The notes under the pieces: generated by a model
What the model was told of the DNA's origin: nothing
The model's database searches: none
The model's input: the letters and a program-made list of their open reading frames with translations, nothing else
Translations under genes and position numbers: made by a program
Origin: Chionis minor
Lineage: Eukaryota > Chordata > Aves > Charadriiformes > Chionididae
NCBI GenBank assembly: GCA_013398295.1
Contig: VZSF01010416.1
Span: 1,200,098-1,264,097, forward strand
Direction: 5' to 3'
DNA: 64,000 nt
Shown here: positions 1 through 11,702 of the stretch, piece after piece
How positions within the stretch are numbered: the stretch's first letter is position 1
Layout of the letters: every line of letters begins with the position of its first letter

Positions 1-2122
1 GTTATTCATATACCCAAACATGCCTCATTTATAAGTTGGAAAAGTAAGGAAGACTAAAGAAGTCTTTACATATCTGTTTCTTGATTAAAAGTAGCACTTT
101 TTCATACTGTCATCAGACTCCCTGATTTATAATTTGCTGGAGATGTCTCCCTTTCCAATCATCCTTAAATTTTGTACTGATCTTTCCAGAATCTGGTTGT
201 TTCTCTACTTTGAATGATGCTATAAGAAAATGCAAGAGTTATCAGCAGTTAATACACCGAGTCTTAGGAAACACACACCCTGTGAAGGACACAGCCCATA
301 GGGCCAAATTCTACCTCTGTCATCCATGAAACGTTCCATGCAAGTAATAGCAACAAGGGATTTTTTTGGAAGTTACCTATAATTCGTATTTGTTCAGGTA
401 TGTGTTTAAATTAAAAGAACTTGTCTTCAATGTAATCAAGATTTTTTTTTTCCAGTTGTAAAGTAGATGCCAGACTGATACAATGGAAAATCAAGCCCAG
501 TATTTAGAGGAGATTCAGCATTTTTTCCAAGAGGATTTGGGGTTTGGTATGCTTTTTTCTTTTCTTTTTTCCTTCTTCTTCTAAGCTTTCTTGATTTGGC
601 CCAAGTGAAAAATGTATCCCTTCTTTCTTAAAGTGAGAGAAACGAGACAGAATTCAGAAACTGTCTTCATTTTATTGCTGGTCTCACCACTCAAACTGCT
701 GTCAAGTCTACCAACTAAATTGGTATTTTACGCCGTTCAGCCCCATTGCCTACTAACATCTGGCTGTTGCTCCATTCACATAAATTCCAGCTAACTACTT
801 GCAGATGAAGAAACATCTTTCCATCCAAGGAAAATTTTAGAAGACTCAGTGGAATCTACTGCCAACCACATCATGTTTTTCAGACTGTGGAAACCTTGCC
901 TATTTAGTTTTATTTAAAAAGTTAACTAGAAAGTTTGTAATAAGTAATGACATTTTAATTATGCACAGTGTAACAATGATGAGCATTCACAGTCAAACAC
1001 TCAGTTTAAATTGTCAGATGCTACTTTGAGAACCTGGTTCCAAACTTGCCGGCACACCTTAACACATGCTACAGCACAGGCACATGCTATCGGGTTCAGG
1101 TTTGTAGTGAATGTAACTCAGACCCACATGCAAATTGCATGCACTGGTTCAAGTCAAGTAGAAGAGCCAATATCCAATTTACATGCAAAAATTAAGTTTC
1201 CAGATACACAAAGGCAGACATAAGAAACAGCATGCTCAGTTTGGATGCACAAATTTTAACCAAGTTTCAGTCACCGAGCAGGTCTTCAACACAGCAGTAC
1301 CACATTCGAATAGCAAACAAATATAAATTAGTAAAATATTTGAAGGTATTCCAAGGGTACCATCTTCAATGAAAAGGATGAACTTTTTATTTTGTCTTTT
1401 TTTCCCATTTATTCCAACATAATGGTTAAATAATGGTCATAAACCAAAACAAATGAGCAATTGACTCAAGGTTTTTAAAATTTAAATGCTAATTACACAA
1501 ACCTGCATTTTGTAACAAGTGTTGATAAACGGGACACTAATATAAAAAGTTGTTTTAATTATTCTGTAACAATTCATTATTTTTGCAATAGCATGGCTGT
1601 TTACGGCCACTGCTAAGAAGTTCAGGAACAAATCACATTCTAATGAGCCGCTAATGGGAGGACGGGGAAAATGGAAGGCAACACAGTCACTTACATAACA
1701 GTAACAAAATCCCTAACTGAAAAGAATAAAATAGTTTTAACCCAAATATTCATTCCACTGCCTTTTCTTTCTTCTTTTTTTTTTTCCTTTTTAAACTGGA
1801 AGATATTGGTATATTTTGCAGATGATGCTTTATTATCTTTTTCAGCATATACTGGAAGGTCAGAGACTCTTTAAAATACAGCTGCTTAAATTGGAACTCT
1901 GATTCAACCATACCAGCACAAAGACCTCTACTATCATTAAAGAAAAACCCAGACGTACATAGCATACAAATTTGACACATATTGTACAGCCATAGCGGAA
2001 AACCCTTTTAACATTCAATGTCCAGTTTAACAACCACTGCTATTCTTCAAATACGTTTCCATTACTATTGATCACACTTGCAAAATTCATTAAAACTAGT
2101 CCCATTTAAGTCCGGCACTTAC
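1..2122 (-). other. BEND5: BEND5 intron 3 (5' part; continues past the window start)
   Basis: This is intron sequence downstream of exon 3. The donor GTAAGTG begins at 2122 on the minus strand. I searched for the next BEND5 coding segment (the linker and BEN domain) on this strand and did not recognise it, so the acceptor should lie beyond the left end. The sequence is AT-rich with no recognisable repeat. One short plus-strand segment at 456-546 has splice-like edges and a small ORF; it is treated as a finding only. Confidence 0.8.
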
Positions 2123-2498
2123 CACTACCTAGTCTTAGAAGCAGTACATCCTGGAGTCTCCTGTTCAAGTCTCTGAGCTCTTTCATTTCTGACACGAGTG
2201 CCCCATACTCCTTTAGCTTCTTTGCCTGTTGCACAAGCTGTCTCCGCGTTCTCTCAAGCTCCTGCTGAATGTGTCTCATTTCTTCTTGTTGCTGTTGGTA
2301 ACTCCTCAGCAATTCTTCATACAGAATCCGAGGAACTACAGCATCGTCCATGTTGTTCATGTTTTCCGAAGTCTCCATAAATGCCTCCTCAGGGCTGGAA
2401 GTATTACTGAGACTCATCCCATTCTGTTTTTCAAGCCGAGCAACAACTGCTTCAATGCTTTTGTGTGTACCTTCACTTTGTTTCCTCCCATCTTGTCT
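2123..2498 (-). CDS. BEND5: BEND5 exon 3 (coiled-coil region)
   Basis: Internal exon of BEND5, a nuclear BEN-domain protein that acts as a sequence-specific transcriptional repressor; the BEN-solo proteins BEND5 and BEND6 are known for neural roles. The exon is 376 nt. It starts in phase 0 after acceptor ATGCAG and ends after one base of a codon at donor G|GTAAGTG. It reads RQDGRK, then KSIEAVVARLEKQNG, a Ser/Glu/Asn-rich variable stretch, and a long predicted coiled coil containing QQQQEEMRHIQQELERTR and LVQQAKKLKEYGALVSEMK, ending LLLRLGSG. These match human BEND5 closely as I remember it; the variable stretch differs most. The coiled coil fits a self-association role (inference). No frameshift or internal stop is present. 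The BEN domain itself is encoded further left, outside the window. The open frame upstream of 2498 (to 2552) is intron. Confidence 0.95.
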
Positions 2499-3505
2499 CT
2501 GCATGTTATAATAAAAAAATAAATAAATTAGGAAAGCAGTAAGATGTAACACAAATTAAAATGCTAGACTTGGGAACCATTAATATTCTTGTTTTCCAAA
2601 AAAAGCAAGACACAGTCTGCCTGCAAAAATGTTTTGCCTAACAGATTCTTGTTGATATGCATCATAACTATCATGCACGCGTAACTCAGCTCAACGCACT
2701 TACAAATTTCGGAGGCCTTTCTTTTTGCAGTTGCGCAACACTTGCAAGCTGCGTGTACATAGGTCACTTTTTTCCATATACAAAGATAATTAATTTCTTT
2801 TTTTAAAAAATTTGGATCTGGTTCTCTTTTCCTTTAAACTTTGCCCCTAACATTTAGATTCCAACAGCAACTGATTTTCTGATAAGCAAGACAAAGAATC
2901 TACTACTACTTGCTATGTTTGTCACCTGTAAGGACATCGGAGATGAAAGCAGCATACCATACAAAGCTGTTTTGTGAACAGAGGGCTTGTCCTTCGCCCA
3001 TTTTGGGAGACAAAACCTTCTCTGACTATTCATCTAGCATGTTCACCCACCTGCCTGCCTCATTGACTCAGTTAACACTAGCAGCAAACACTGAAAGGGA
3101 ATTGAAAACACAGAAGTTGGAGACAGAACGTATCAGCCAGTCTCGTCTTCCTGATCAACTGATTCCGTCTATATTAGTACTGCATTGCAGAGGCTTCACG
3201 TCCTTTGAACTCTCAGCAGAAATATACCTTCAGCCATCTGCACAAACCCTACAAATTAAAGGACACCTCTTTTCTGGGGCCTGAATAGCGGTATTAAAAC
3301 GTGATAGTTCAGGTAAAAGTCACTGAGTTTTACCGGCCAAATAGAAAAAAAGCATTTGAACTTCCAAGCAACTGCAAGGAAAGCAAATGTAGCTCATAGG
3401 TTAGAAACAAGAAGCTGACACTATCAATTCCCATACCACAATATCCATGAGTAATGTGGCAGAAAATGAGATTATTTGATGTTACGCCTGCTCCATGCGT
3501 GTTCT

Positions 3506-3533
3506 AAAAAAAAAAAAAAAATTAAAAAAAAAA
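3506..3533. repeat. Poly-A tract
   Basis: Sixteen A, then TT, then ten A. It is a simple homopolymer in BEND5 intron 2 with no element attached that I can recognise. Confidence 0.9.
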
Positions 3534-4100
3534 TGCTGGCCCACCATAAAGAAATGTACTGGTATCATTCCTGCAGCTGCACAACACATGAAACCACAGA
3601 GCAGTATTTTATTTTGAAGGTTGGCAGACTTTTAAAGAAATTGCTGATATCAAAAAATAAATACATTTACATAGTGGGTTTCTGACATCTGGACCTAAAA
3701 AGGCAACTGACAGTTGTAACGGGGATGCAGTCCTGTCAATTTGTCTCCTCAGCCACTGCTGTACTTCGGAAGTCTCAGAGCACCCCTGCCCCTTCCAAAC
3801 CAACAACACACAATAGGTCACAAGTGCCACCAAGAACAGCTGCTCGACATTCAGGTACCTGGTGACTTTTAAAGCATTCTGGGCCAAAGTGGAAGAGTAT
3901 TGTTCCAAAAATCTCAAATGGCAATTAAACTGTGCAGACGGTATAAACAGGAAAACGTTCGATTGCACATAAATCAGGTTCTGAAAACCCATACCCCACC
4001 CCCCCACACAATTTGACCCAATTTCACCAGACACAGTGTTTTAAGGGGATCAAAAGCAGGCCTGGAATTCTTAAGCTATGACATCTGTATATGCCCCAAG

Positions 4101-4157
4101 CANAAAAAAAGAAAAAAGGAAAAAAGAAAAAAGGAGAGGGGAAAAAAAAAGGAAAGA
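4101..4157. repeat. A/G-rich low-complexity tract with one undetermined base
   Basis: On the plus strand this is A-runs broken by G, with one N at 4103. On the gene strand it is a T/C-rich tract immediately downstream of the exon 2 donor. The N probably marks a homopolymer basecalling or assembly difficulty. Confidence 0.85.
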
Positions 4158-4166
4158 CTTCAGTAC

Positions 4167-4300
4167 CTTACTGTGTCTAAGCTCCACATCTTCTTCCCCA
4201 TAATCTGTAACCTCCCCAGCTTCTTCTACGTGATTGAGAGAGAGTTTGGGGATTTTAATTTTCTTCTGCATCACACTGTTCTCAAGGTCAGTTTTGTCCT
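4167..4300 (-). CDS. BEND5: BEND5 exon 2
   Basis: A 134-nt internal coding exon. The acceptor is ATTTTAG ending at 4301. The exon opens with AG, the last two bases of a Glu codon, so the incoming phase is 1. It continues DKTDLENSV, MQKKIKIPKLSLNHVEE and a short acidic segment, and ends LRHSK at donor AAG|GTACTG. The 44 full codons align without gaps to human BEND5 (EDKSDLENSV... LRHIK, from memory). An alternative donor four bases earlier (CACA|GTAAGG) is stronger by consensus but would break the frame into exon 3, so the GTACTG donor was chosen. The lysine-rich stretch could act as a basic localisation patch (inference). The ATG in this exon is internal, not the start; the start codon lies in exon 1. 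Confidence 0.95.
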
Positions 4301-5517
4301 CTAAAATGTATATTAAAAATAAAATTTTGTTACATTAATCAGTGTTCTTACTTCCAAATACTGCATGACTTAGTCAAGATCAGTTAAAAAAAAAAACCTC
4401 CCATGCTTCAATCCCCTCATAATACTATGATCAAATTAATCCATGGTGTAACTCAACTGATGCTCACTGACAATTCTAGAATTTCAACAGGGGATCAATC
4501 TGGCCAAGCACAAGAATAAATATTGTAAAATGCCAAGCTAAATTCACGTGAGTGATCAAAAGCATCAATGAGTAGCTTGTACTATCAATAAAATAAGAGT
4601 TAAAGATGCTGTAAATAAAACAACTTTCTAAAACCCATCTGTATTACTTTAAATTATGTTTACCAACAGTATTTTTATATTCATAATCCATTGCTGCAGT
4701 TCAAACTCTGCTTAGGTTTAAAGTGGAAACAAACTTGGGTAATTCATCCTACACTCTAACCATCGTCTGTCAGCAGTACAGATCTATTTGCACACACGGC
4801 AGATTCTGCTGTCTGCAAAGTGCAGGGCTGGAAAAGGGGATGCTGCAGGACAGGTTGAAAGGGCATGACAGAAAAGTTACCTATGGACAAAATCTGTAAT
4901 AAAATTACTATACGACCTCTATTTGATTAGTTAATGGTGCTAATCATTTTTCTTCAGATATACAAAGCCAAAAAATGGTTATATTAACCCTGAATCTCAT
5001 AAAAAAGTTACGTAAAATATTTTCAAGTCTGAAACATTCTAACGTATCTCAAAATTAAGTATTTAAAAAATTTCTGAAAATGAGTTTGAAATGTTTTAAT
5101 ATTCCTGAAAAGGTGCAGAAGGGACAGCGAATCAAGAATATAGTTGCCCCAAATGTGCCTGTGATCCACAAAATTCTTGCAGAGCAGACGAGGTCTTAAA
5201 AGATTCACAAGCTTGGCTACCTGCTGAAGACACTGACAAGGAGAAATGCATCTAAACTCTGAAGCGTTGTCTTTGTACATTGAAAGCTTATGAATAAGAA
5301 AACATTTTGAGTCTTCTTATCCACCTGCAAACTGTATTTCACAAAGTGTCCCATGAATATTTTTTGAAAGTGCCAATGAGGATGGCATTTGTGACTGCTT
5401 AGTTGCATTGACTTTTGCTTTCTCAAATCAGCATCTCTCCACAGGACCTCAAAATGGTTAGTGTTGACAGTGTAGGAAAGGGAAACAAAGGTAAATCACT
5501 GTTTAATGAGGAGCAAG

Positions 5518-5560
5518 GCATTCATTAGAAATGAATTACACAAATGAATGCAATTCATTT
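5518..5560. repeat. Interleaved inverted repeat of ATTCATT-type units
   Basis: GCATTCATT (5518-5526) pairs with AATGAATGC (5543-5551). AAATGAATT (5529-5537) pairs with AATTCATTT (5552-5560). The two palindromes are interleaved, giving four copies of an ATGAAT-like core in 43 bases, in BEND5 intron 1. Function unknown. Confidence 0.85.
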
Positions 5561-7097
5561 TGTTACAGATAGAAATGGATCTCTAGTAGGCAAATGGTGA
5601 TATTACAGCCCAAGGCTATGTAAAGAGAATAGGCACAGAACATGCAGAATAAGACATTAGACAACCTGAAATGAAATGCAGATGGTAGCAATAAATACTA
5701 AGACAGATGCAAAAAGAAACAGATAAACAACAAAAACCAGCTAGGCTTATTTTAGATCATTCTCCAATCCCCAGAGCATCACGGATGCTTATCCCAGTAA
5801 AACAAAAAGGCAATCCAACTGTTTCAGTTTTGAAAAATAAACCCCTACGTTTTCATTTATCTGGAAAATGTAGGTTCATCAGAAAAGTGAGATAACCCAA
5901 TTCTACTGTCAGTTAGCAGAGAAGAAAATAAGAGAGCCCTTCTTAAACAAGAAAAAATTCAAATTTACAGACTAAAGGACAGACTGATAGGTATTGCTAT
6001 CTTCTTGGAAGGACAGAAATTTAAGAATAAATAAATCCATATTGAATGAAAAAAAAAAACCACAAACCAACCAACTTTTCCTGTGACTATGTATTTTGGG
6101 GTATCCGATAGATTGAGAAATCCTTTGCTAAAATATGTTCTCACAATTCCTTAGAGGAACGAGCAGCACATGCATACTGCAGAGCCAGCTTCCCTAGACT
6201 GCTTTGCCAAATCATCGTCCCCAGAACGTGCAGATGAACTCCTTCTACGTTTAAAGAATGCAGATCAGTTTCTATGCTCCGAAATAACCCTCGGCCTCAC
6301 AAGATGGACACAATCCAATTACTTCACATAGTTAAAAAAACTGTCTGCTGGCAACTAGCTGAGGTCACCAGTAGCCAGAACCCCAGGCAAACTGGAAACG
6401 GACACCAGCCATCCTTCCCACGGCCAGGAAAAAGCAAATCTTGAAACAGTCATGGAAAGGGGTCACAGAGGAGTAAGAACATGTGCAGACTACAGTGGAA
6501 GTCAGCAAATACTTTCTGATGAATAAAACATCATTAAAATAAAAACAATTTGGAAGAACCGAAATATTTATCTTTTGATTTTGGCTTTTTAGTTTTAAGT
6601 CAATTTATAAAGGTTATAAACACAGAAACAAAGAAAATACTTAGTCTGGGGTCAAATAAAACTATGCAAATTAGCTGAATTCTTCATTCTCTCTACTCCC
6701 CTCCCAATTTCTCAGTTTGCCTGTGAAATCTGTATTTGCAAAACTTCAGCGGTGGACTGAAGGTAAAAGTTTATTTCTATAATGTTCCTTACAAATGCTT
6801 AGTTTATACATTATCGGCGTGTAACTATCAACATGGTTCTCTTTTCACGTTTGGCAAATCTTTTTATTTGACTTTTTGATTTTACTGCTTATCCTGTAAA
6901 TGAATCAGCAAGTTGAAGAGAGGAACTCTTTTCTCCTCACACAAAATTTTAAGAAATTTAGTCAATGAGCAAATGATTTTATGTTGCTCTGCCTTTCAAC
7001 AACAATATATATATAACATTTTCTTACACATGCTCTGCTCTTTGTAGGCCCATTTATACCTAACACAATTCATCTAGTGTGCTGGATATAAAAAGGC

Positions 7098-7113
7098 TTT
7101 TTTTTTTTTTTTT
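7098..7113. repeat. Poly-T tract (16)
   Basis: Simple T homopolymer in BEND5 intron 1. Confidence 0.9.
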
Positions 7114-7666
7114 GAAGTGCATTTCTAACCTCTGTTGTCTTCTACATTAGCTGCAGACAGAGCCAGAAAAATCTCATTCTGAATTTGAGGCTAATGCTGG
7201 AGTACTTACTGGCTTTTGTTCTGTAAATATTAATGGAATTTGGGACAGGGTAGGAGGGAGTGAGAGGAGAGCAGGGGGAGGGGTAGAAGAAACACAAACG
7301 TGCATTTAGAGCAGTTCTTCTCAGGACTCTCTGTCTGTTGTCGTGCCAGCCTACAAGAGACAGGTACAAAAGAAGAATCCAGCAAAGAGCAAAACACGGA
7401 CGTTTTGAGCCAGAAGAAAACCAGGATATGAACCAAACGGCTGGACAAGCTGCAGTTCCATGCCTGAAGCCACAGAACACAGTAAGAGAGAGAAGGGCAG
7501 CCCTAGAAACGCTGCAGCTCAGAGCCTCATTTTGTAATGACCCGAATTTGTCTGCAGTCGTTTAAACCTTGCTACAAGTTAAAAATTATACCTTCCATTT
7601 GGTGGCCGTGATCAGATCGTCATAAAGTTGTGTTTGTTGTTTTTCCTATACATGACATAAGTGGTT

Positions 7667-8145
7667 CACAGAATCACAGAATGTCAGGGGTTGGAAGGCT
7701 CACCTGCCAGAGCAGGTCCACCTACAGCAGGTTGCACAGGATGGTGTCCAGGCAGGTTTTGAATGTCTCCAGAGTCGGGAGACTCCACCACCTCTCTGGG
7801 CAGCCTTTTTCAGTCAGTGCTCTGCCACCCTCAGAGAAGTTCCTCCTCATATTCAGATGGAACTTCCTATATCCAAGTTTGTGCCCGTTACCTCTTGTCC
7901 TATCACTGGGCACCACTGAAAAAAGACTGTCCCCCTCCTCCTGGCACCCTCCCTTTACATTTATAAGCATTGACGAGATCCCCCCTCAGCCTTCTCCAGA
8001 CAAAAAAGACCCAACTCCCTCAGCCTTTCCTCATAAGATGCTCCAGCCCCCTAATAATTTTTGTGGCCCTTCGCTGCACCCTCTCCAGCAGTTCCCTGTC
8101 CCTCTTGAAACTGGGGAGCCCAGAACTGGACACAGTATTCGGTTC
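7667..8145 (-). mobile_element. CR1 LINE 3'-end fragment
   Basis: This is a 5'-truncated CR1 non-LTR retrotransposon inserted antisense to the plus strand. The plus strand begins with ACAGAATCACAGAATG, the reverse complement of the CR1 3' octamer repeats. It then runs through the typical 3' region: the segment whose reverse complement includes the cluster of leftover ORF2 end and 3'UTR sequence found in most avian CR1 copies. About 480 bases remain. Similarity fades near 8140. The open frames across it (up to 177 codons) are shadows of the repeat and not genes. Confidence 0.92.
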
Positions 8146-9549
8146 TGTGATACCAGCCACTGAGAACTAGCACTTAACACACCTAATTAAGTACTTGTAA
8201 AAAAAATACACAGGGTAGAAGCACAATGCAAGAATGAACAACATTGATGCCCTCTGTCCTTTAAGAAGAGACATTCTGGAAGACGCATGTAAATTACAAA
8301 AATATGCCTACTGTGCACAGTAGCCATAATGCCAGACAGAGAAAACTGTATTCTGTGATTTGATACACAGAATAAAGCACGCTGGAATAACTGTACTCCA
8401 GGAAAAGGTCAGGCTTGGAGAGACCTTGCCAGTCAACTCCACAAGGTACTGGAGTAGGGGGCTCAAGAGCCAGCACACGTGATAGCACCTCTCCCGATAC
8501 GGCCGTCTACCGAAGTTGTTCGGGTAGTAAGAACAAAGTGAACCACTGTGAAATTTCAGTATGGCTGGCAAGACGTTTGGCCTCAGCGTTGCTGAAAGAA
8601 CAGCCAAAAAAGCAACACTGCATTAGAGAATCTGTATCAACTAGCAAAGGATAAACTGTTCCTGGAACGTTTTCTTCAGTCGGGCCTTCGTTTCAGTGTC
8701 AGGATGGGTGGATCCAGGCCAAAAGGTAATAGCTTTAAGTCTCGAGCGGCAGGGAACAGAGGCAGACAAAGCGACTTTGACAGGGCAGGAAGTGAGTTGG
8801 TTAAATTCAAGTGAAAATACGTTATTGCTCTAAAATCGAAAACCCTATTGTGGGATGTAGAATAAAACTGTGGAAATATCAAAGTCTCCCTAAAACATTC
8901 CTTACTTTCTAATTCAGAACTAAGGACTGAACAAACTAATCCCTTCAAAAAACAGTTCAAATGCTGATTTTTTTTTTTCCACCTTTGGAGTAAAAGCTGG
9001 AAAAATACAGGAAGAGAGCCTTGTACTCCAAATGGATGAGGGATGGCAGGTCTGGGATCAGTCCAAATAAGGGGCTTGGCAATGCTATAAATCTTACAAT
9101 AATAAAACCAAAGAACCTTGAGCAAAATTCGTCCTTCCACTAAGCCTTCAAAAAAATCCCACCCCTTGTGAAAAATGATATACTGACAGATGAAAAAAAA
9201 TTTACCATCACCCTTCCTATTTCCAGGCATATACCAAACACATATGGGCAACACCTGTACAAAATTCCCCCCACACTGCTGCATCAAACCGCTTCGCTAC
9301 CGATTTAGCCAGGTTGCTCCTACAGAGCAGAAGCTGCCTTGGCTGGTTGTGCATCGGTTACAGTTCATAAAGTAAAAGACACTTAAGAACCAGAGCGAAA
9401 ACCCCACAACCAAAGGTATACTTAGTGCTTCAAAGGAAATACACACACCAAACACAACAGGGCATGGATTCCTAAGTGCCACTTAAACACAAATAAACAA
9501 TAATCAGTGTTGCTGTTAGTGAGAAGGAAAACAGCATGATAGTATTAAC

Positions 9550-9563
9550 AAAAAAAAAAAAAA
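9550..9563. repeat. Poly-A tract (14)
   Basis: Simple A homopolymer at the left edge of the purine-biased stretch. Confidence 0.9.
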
Positions 9564-9962
9564 GGGAATAACACCCCTTACTTTCTTAGCTAATTTAATG
9601 CAAACATTAAAGAAGGACTTTAACAGGAAGAACAGAAGAGATTTTGAAAATGCAACGATCCTGTTGGCTCGGAAGATATTCAGGATACAGAGGGAGAAAA
9701 ACTTGTCTCATAAAAACCATCTGTCAGCTAGTAGTCCACTGAGATTAAGACCACTACCAAAGAAGAATAAACTCAGAATGACAGCAGGAGACCACATAGG
9801 ATAACAGACAGCCATAAAACCACAAAAAGTTATTTGAAGAGTAGAGGTGCTATCAAACTTGATGCACATAAAAGGAGGAATTACGTGCAAAAGAGGGTTC
9901 AACTGGGTGCTGGCCCAGTCAATTCAGGATTTGTATAGTATAATTTACTGTATTGTTTTGCC

Positions 9963-9980
9963 TTTTTTTTTTTTTTTTTT
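9963..9980. repeat. Poly-T tract (18)
   Basis: T homopolymer followed by CAG, so it resembles a splice acceptor on the plus strand. No convincing exon follows. Confidence 0.9.
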
Positions 9981-11519
9981 CAGACCAGGAGAGCTTTGTT
10001 GGAAGGACAGAGAAAAAGAGGCTACAGAAAGAAGCAAAGGGCACAGCAAAAATACTACATGAAGTATATTTAGTTGGACAAAAAGGCGTAAGGAGCAAAG
10101 CAGATGAACAAGAATAAAAGACAGCAAGGCTTTGGGTTGGGAATGACAGAAAAGGCGATTTTCCCTCCCACTCTCAAAATCCAGAGAAACAGACAAAAAC
10201 AGTGGGAAAATACGTTAGGCCATCCTAAGCATAAGTTGAAAGAAAGGTTTCTGCATTAGAATGTCAGAAAGGGAAGCTGACAACAAATTTAAGTGAGAAA
10301 AGTTAGGAATTAAAAGGTCAAGTCATCATCTGGGCTAGCATCACCCCTAAAATTTAAGAACTAAATAGCCCCATAGCACTTCCCCAGAAAAAGAAGATGA
10401 CAGTAAACACACAAACAAGGGACTAGAAGAATGTCTTCAGAACAAAAAGAAGAATGAGCAAAGAAGTCAGAAAAGAACAACTTATCAAGTAGAAGAACTG
10501 TGACAGGCAGGGCCAGTAAGGATGCAAGAAGGTGAAGACACGCTCTTGAGGAACTGACCAAAAAGGCTGTTTAGTCTTGTGAAGTGAATTTCAATTAAGT
10601 TTAAAGAATAGGAAACAGAGTGAAAAAAAATATTAAACAAATTGGGAAAAGGCAAGATTGAAAGGTCTTAAGCTACCACATGAGAGGGTGAGAGATGATG
10701 GGTAAGAAGGATGATGTGCAAGAAGCCTGAATCAAGACTGGCCACTGGTGATGGAGAGGAAGCCACACCTGTTTTGTACAAAGGCACTGAGGAACAAAGA
10801 GAAATATTAAGGAGCCAAAGTCCTACAAAAGCAGAGGACAGATAATATAAACATCTTCTACCTCCGAGTTCTGTCTTTAGTACAACATCAAGGCTAGCTC
10901 TCCCTCGTTAATATTCAATACAATAATACAAGTAAATTCACAGAGCATGGACCTGCTGCTGCTCTCACAAAAAACGAATCTACTGTGACAGCTACTGAAG
11001 GAACAAACATTGAGGTGTGAACGTGCACTTTTTCCTCTAGTGGAACAACAGAGATAGTCAGTTTAATACTGCTAGAAGTGAAGAGTTTCTGATACAGACC
11101 CCCATTTATAGTCACATTTCTAATGCGTATGAAGACGTTCAGGTATTTTCTAACATTCTCCTTTTGCACATGCTCATTTACCAGCAGGCTGTTCAGATTT
11201 ACTGAGTATCAGCCCAGATGTAAGTCGGACCTGTGCTGCAAGAAAAACTTAAATATATCTTCTTTACTATCCATTATTAATACAAAATCTATTTCTTAAC
11301 TCAAAAGTTAATACAAAGTCTCTTCAAAAATAATTAACCAAAAGCAACGTGGCCCAAATCTAAAACTCTGCTAGAAATAATTATTGGTTTTTGTCAGCAA
11401 AACTCTCCCTTCCATTTAACTGTCAGTGGCATTAGAAGAGTGTCTGTCTGCAGCAGAAACTGTTAAGAGCTGGAAGATCAAGTAAAGACAAGACATTAAG
11501 CTGCAAAACAGGAAATCAT

Positions 11520-11702
11520 GCTCTTTGCAAGACTGGGGACAGTTTTAATCCTGGATCTAATATTTACTTAAATACTAACCTTGAATAACTAAACCTTTCC
11601 ATCTTACTGTTCCCATCTACCCCACTGAAGTGTTGTGCAGATTTGTTAATATTTGTACAATACTCTGAACACGTTGAACACAAGGGATTATAGCTATTAT
11701 GG
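11520..11702 (+). mobile_element. Probable ancient MIR/CORE-SINE fragment
   Basis: The segment resembles the central and 3' part of a MIR-type tRNA-derived SINE: a 'ccttgaataactaaaccttt' stretch like the conserved core, followed by a 'ttcccatctaccc' block, a TTGTGCAGATTTGTTAATAT block, and a tail like 'gctattatgg'. The match is diverged and judged by eye from memory of the consensus, so the boundaries are approximate. Confidence 0.5.

Larger units (their letters stand above)
2499..4166 (-). other. BEND5: BEND5 intron 2
   Basis: A 1668-nt intron between exon 2 (donor AAG|GTACTG) and exon 3 (acceptor TTATAACATGCAG). It keeps phase 0. Only homopolymer and purine-rich tracts are visible. A 141-codon open frame on the minus strand (3609-4034) is not in frame with either exon and has no convincing splice edges. 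Confidence 0.9.

Noticed and set aside
3609..4034. 141-codon minus-strand frame within BEND5 intron 2
   Set aside because: It does not join exon 2 or exon 3 in frame and lacks acceptor/donor pairs. Human BEND5 has no matching sequence that I recall.
4071..4166. Continuation of the exon 2 reading frame past LRHSK
   Set aside because: It is intron: the frame runs into a low-complexity tract containing N, while splicing at 4167 joins perfectly to exon 3 as in human BEND5.
4170..4171. Alternative exon 2 donor CACA|GTAAGG
   Set aside because: It has a better consensus, but it would shift the frame into exon 3 and lose the conserved HSK/HIK residues.
7630..8170. 177-codon plus-strand frame and overlapping frames
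   Set aside because: They lie inside an antisense CR1 fragment; the GC-rich 3' part of CR1 often has few stops.
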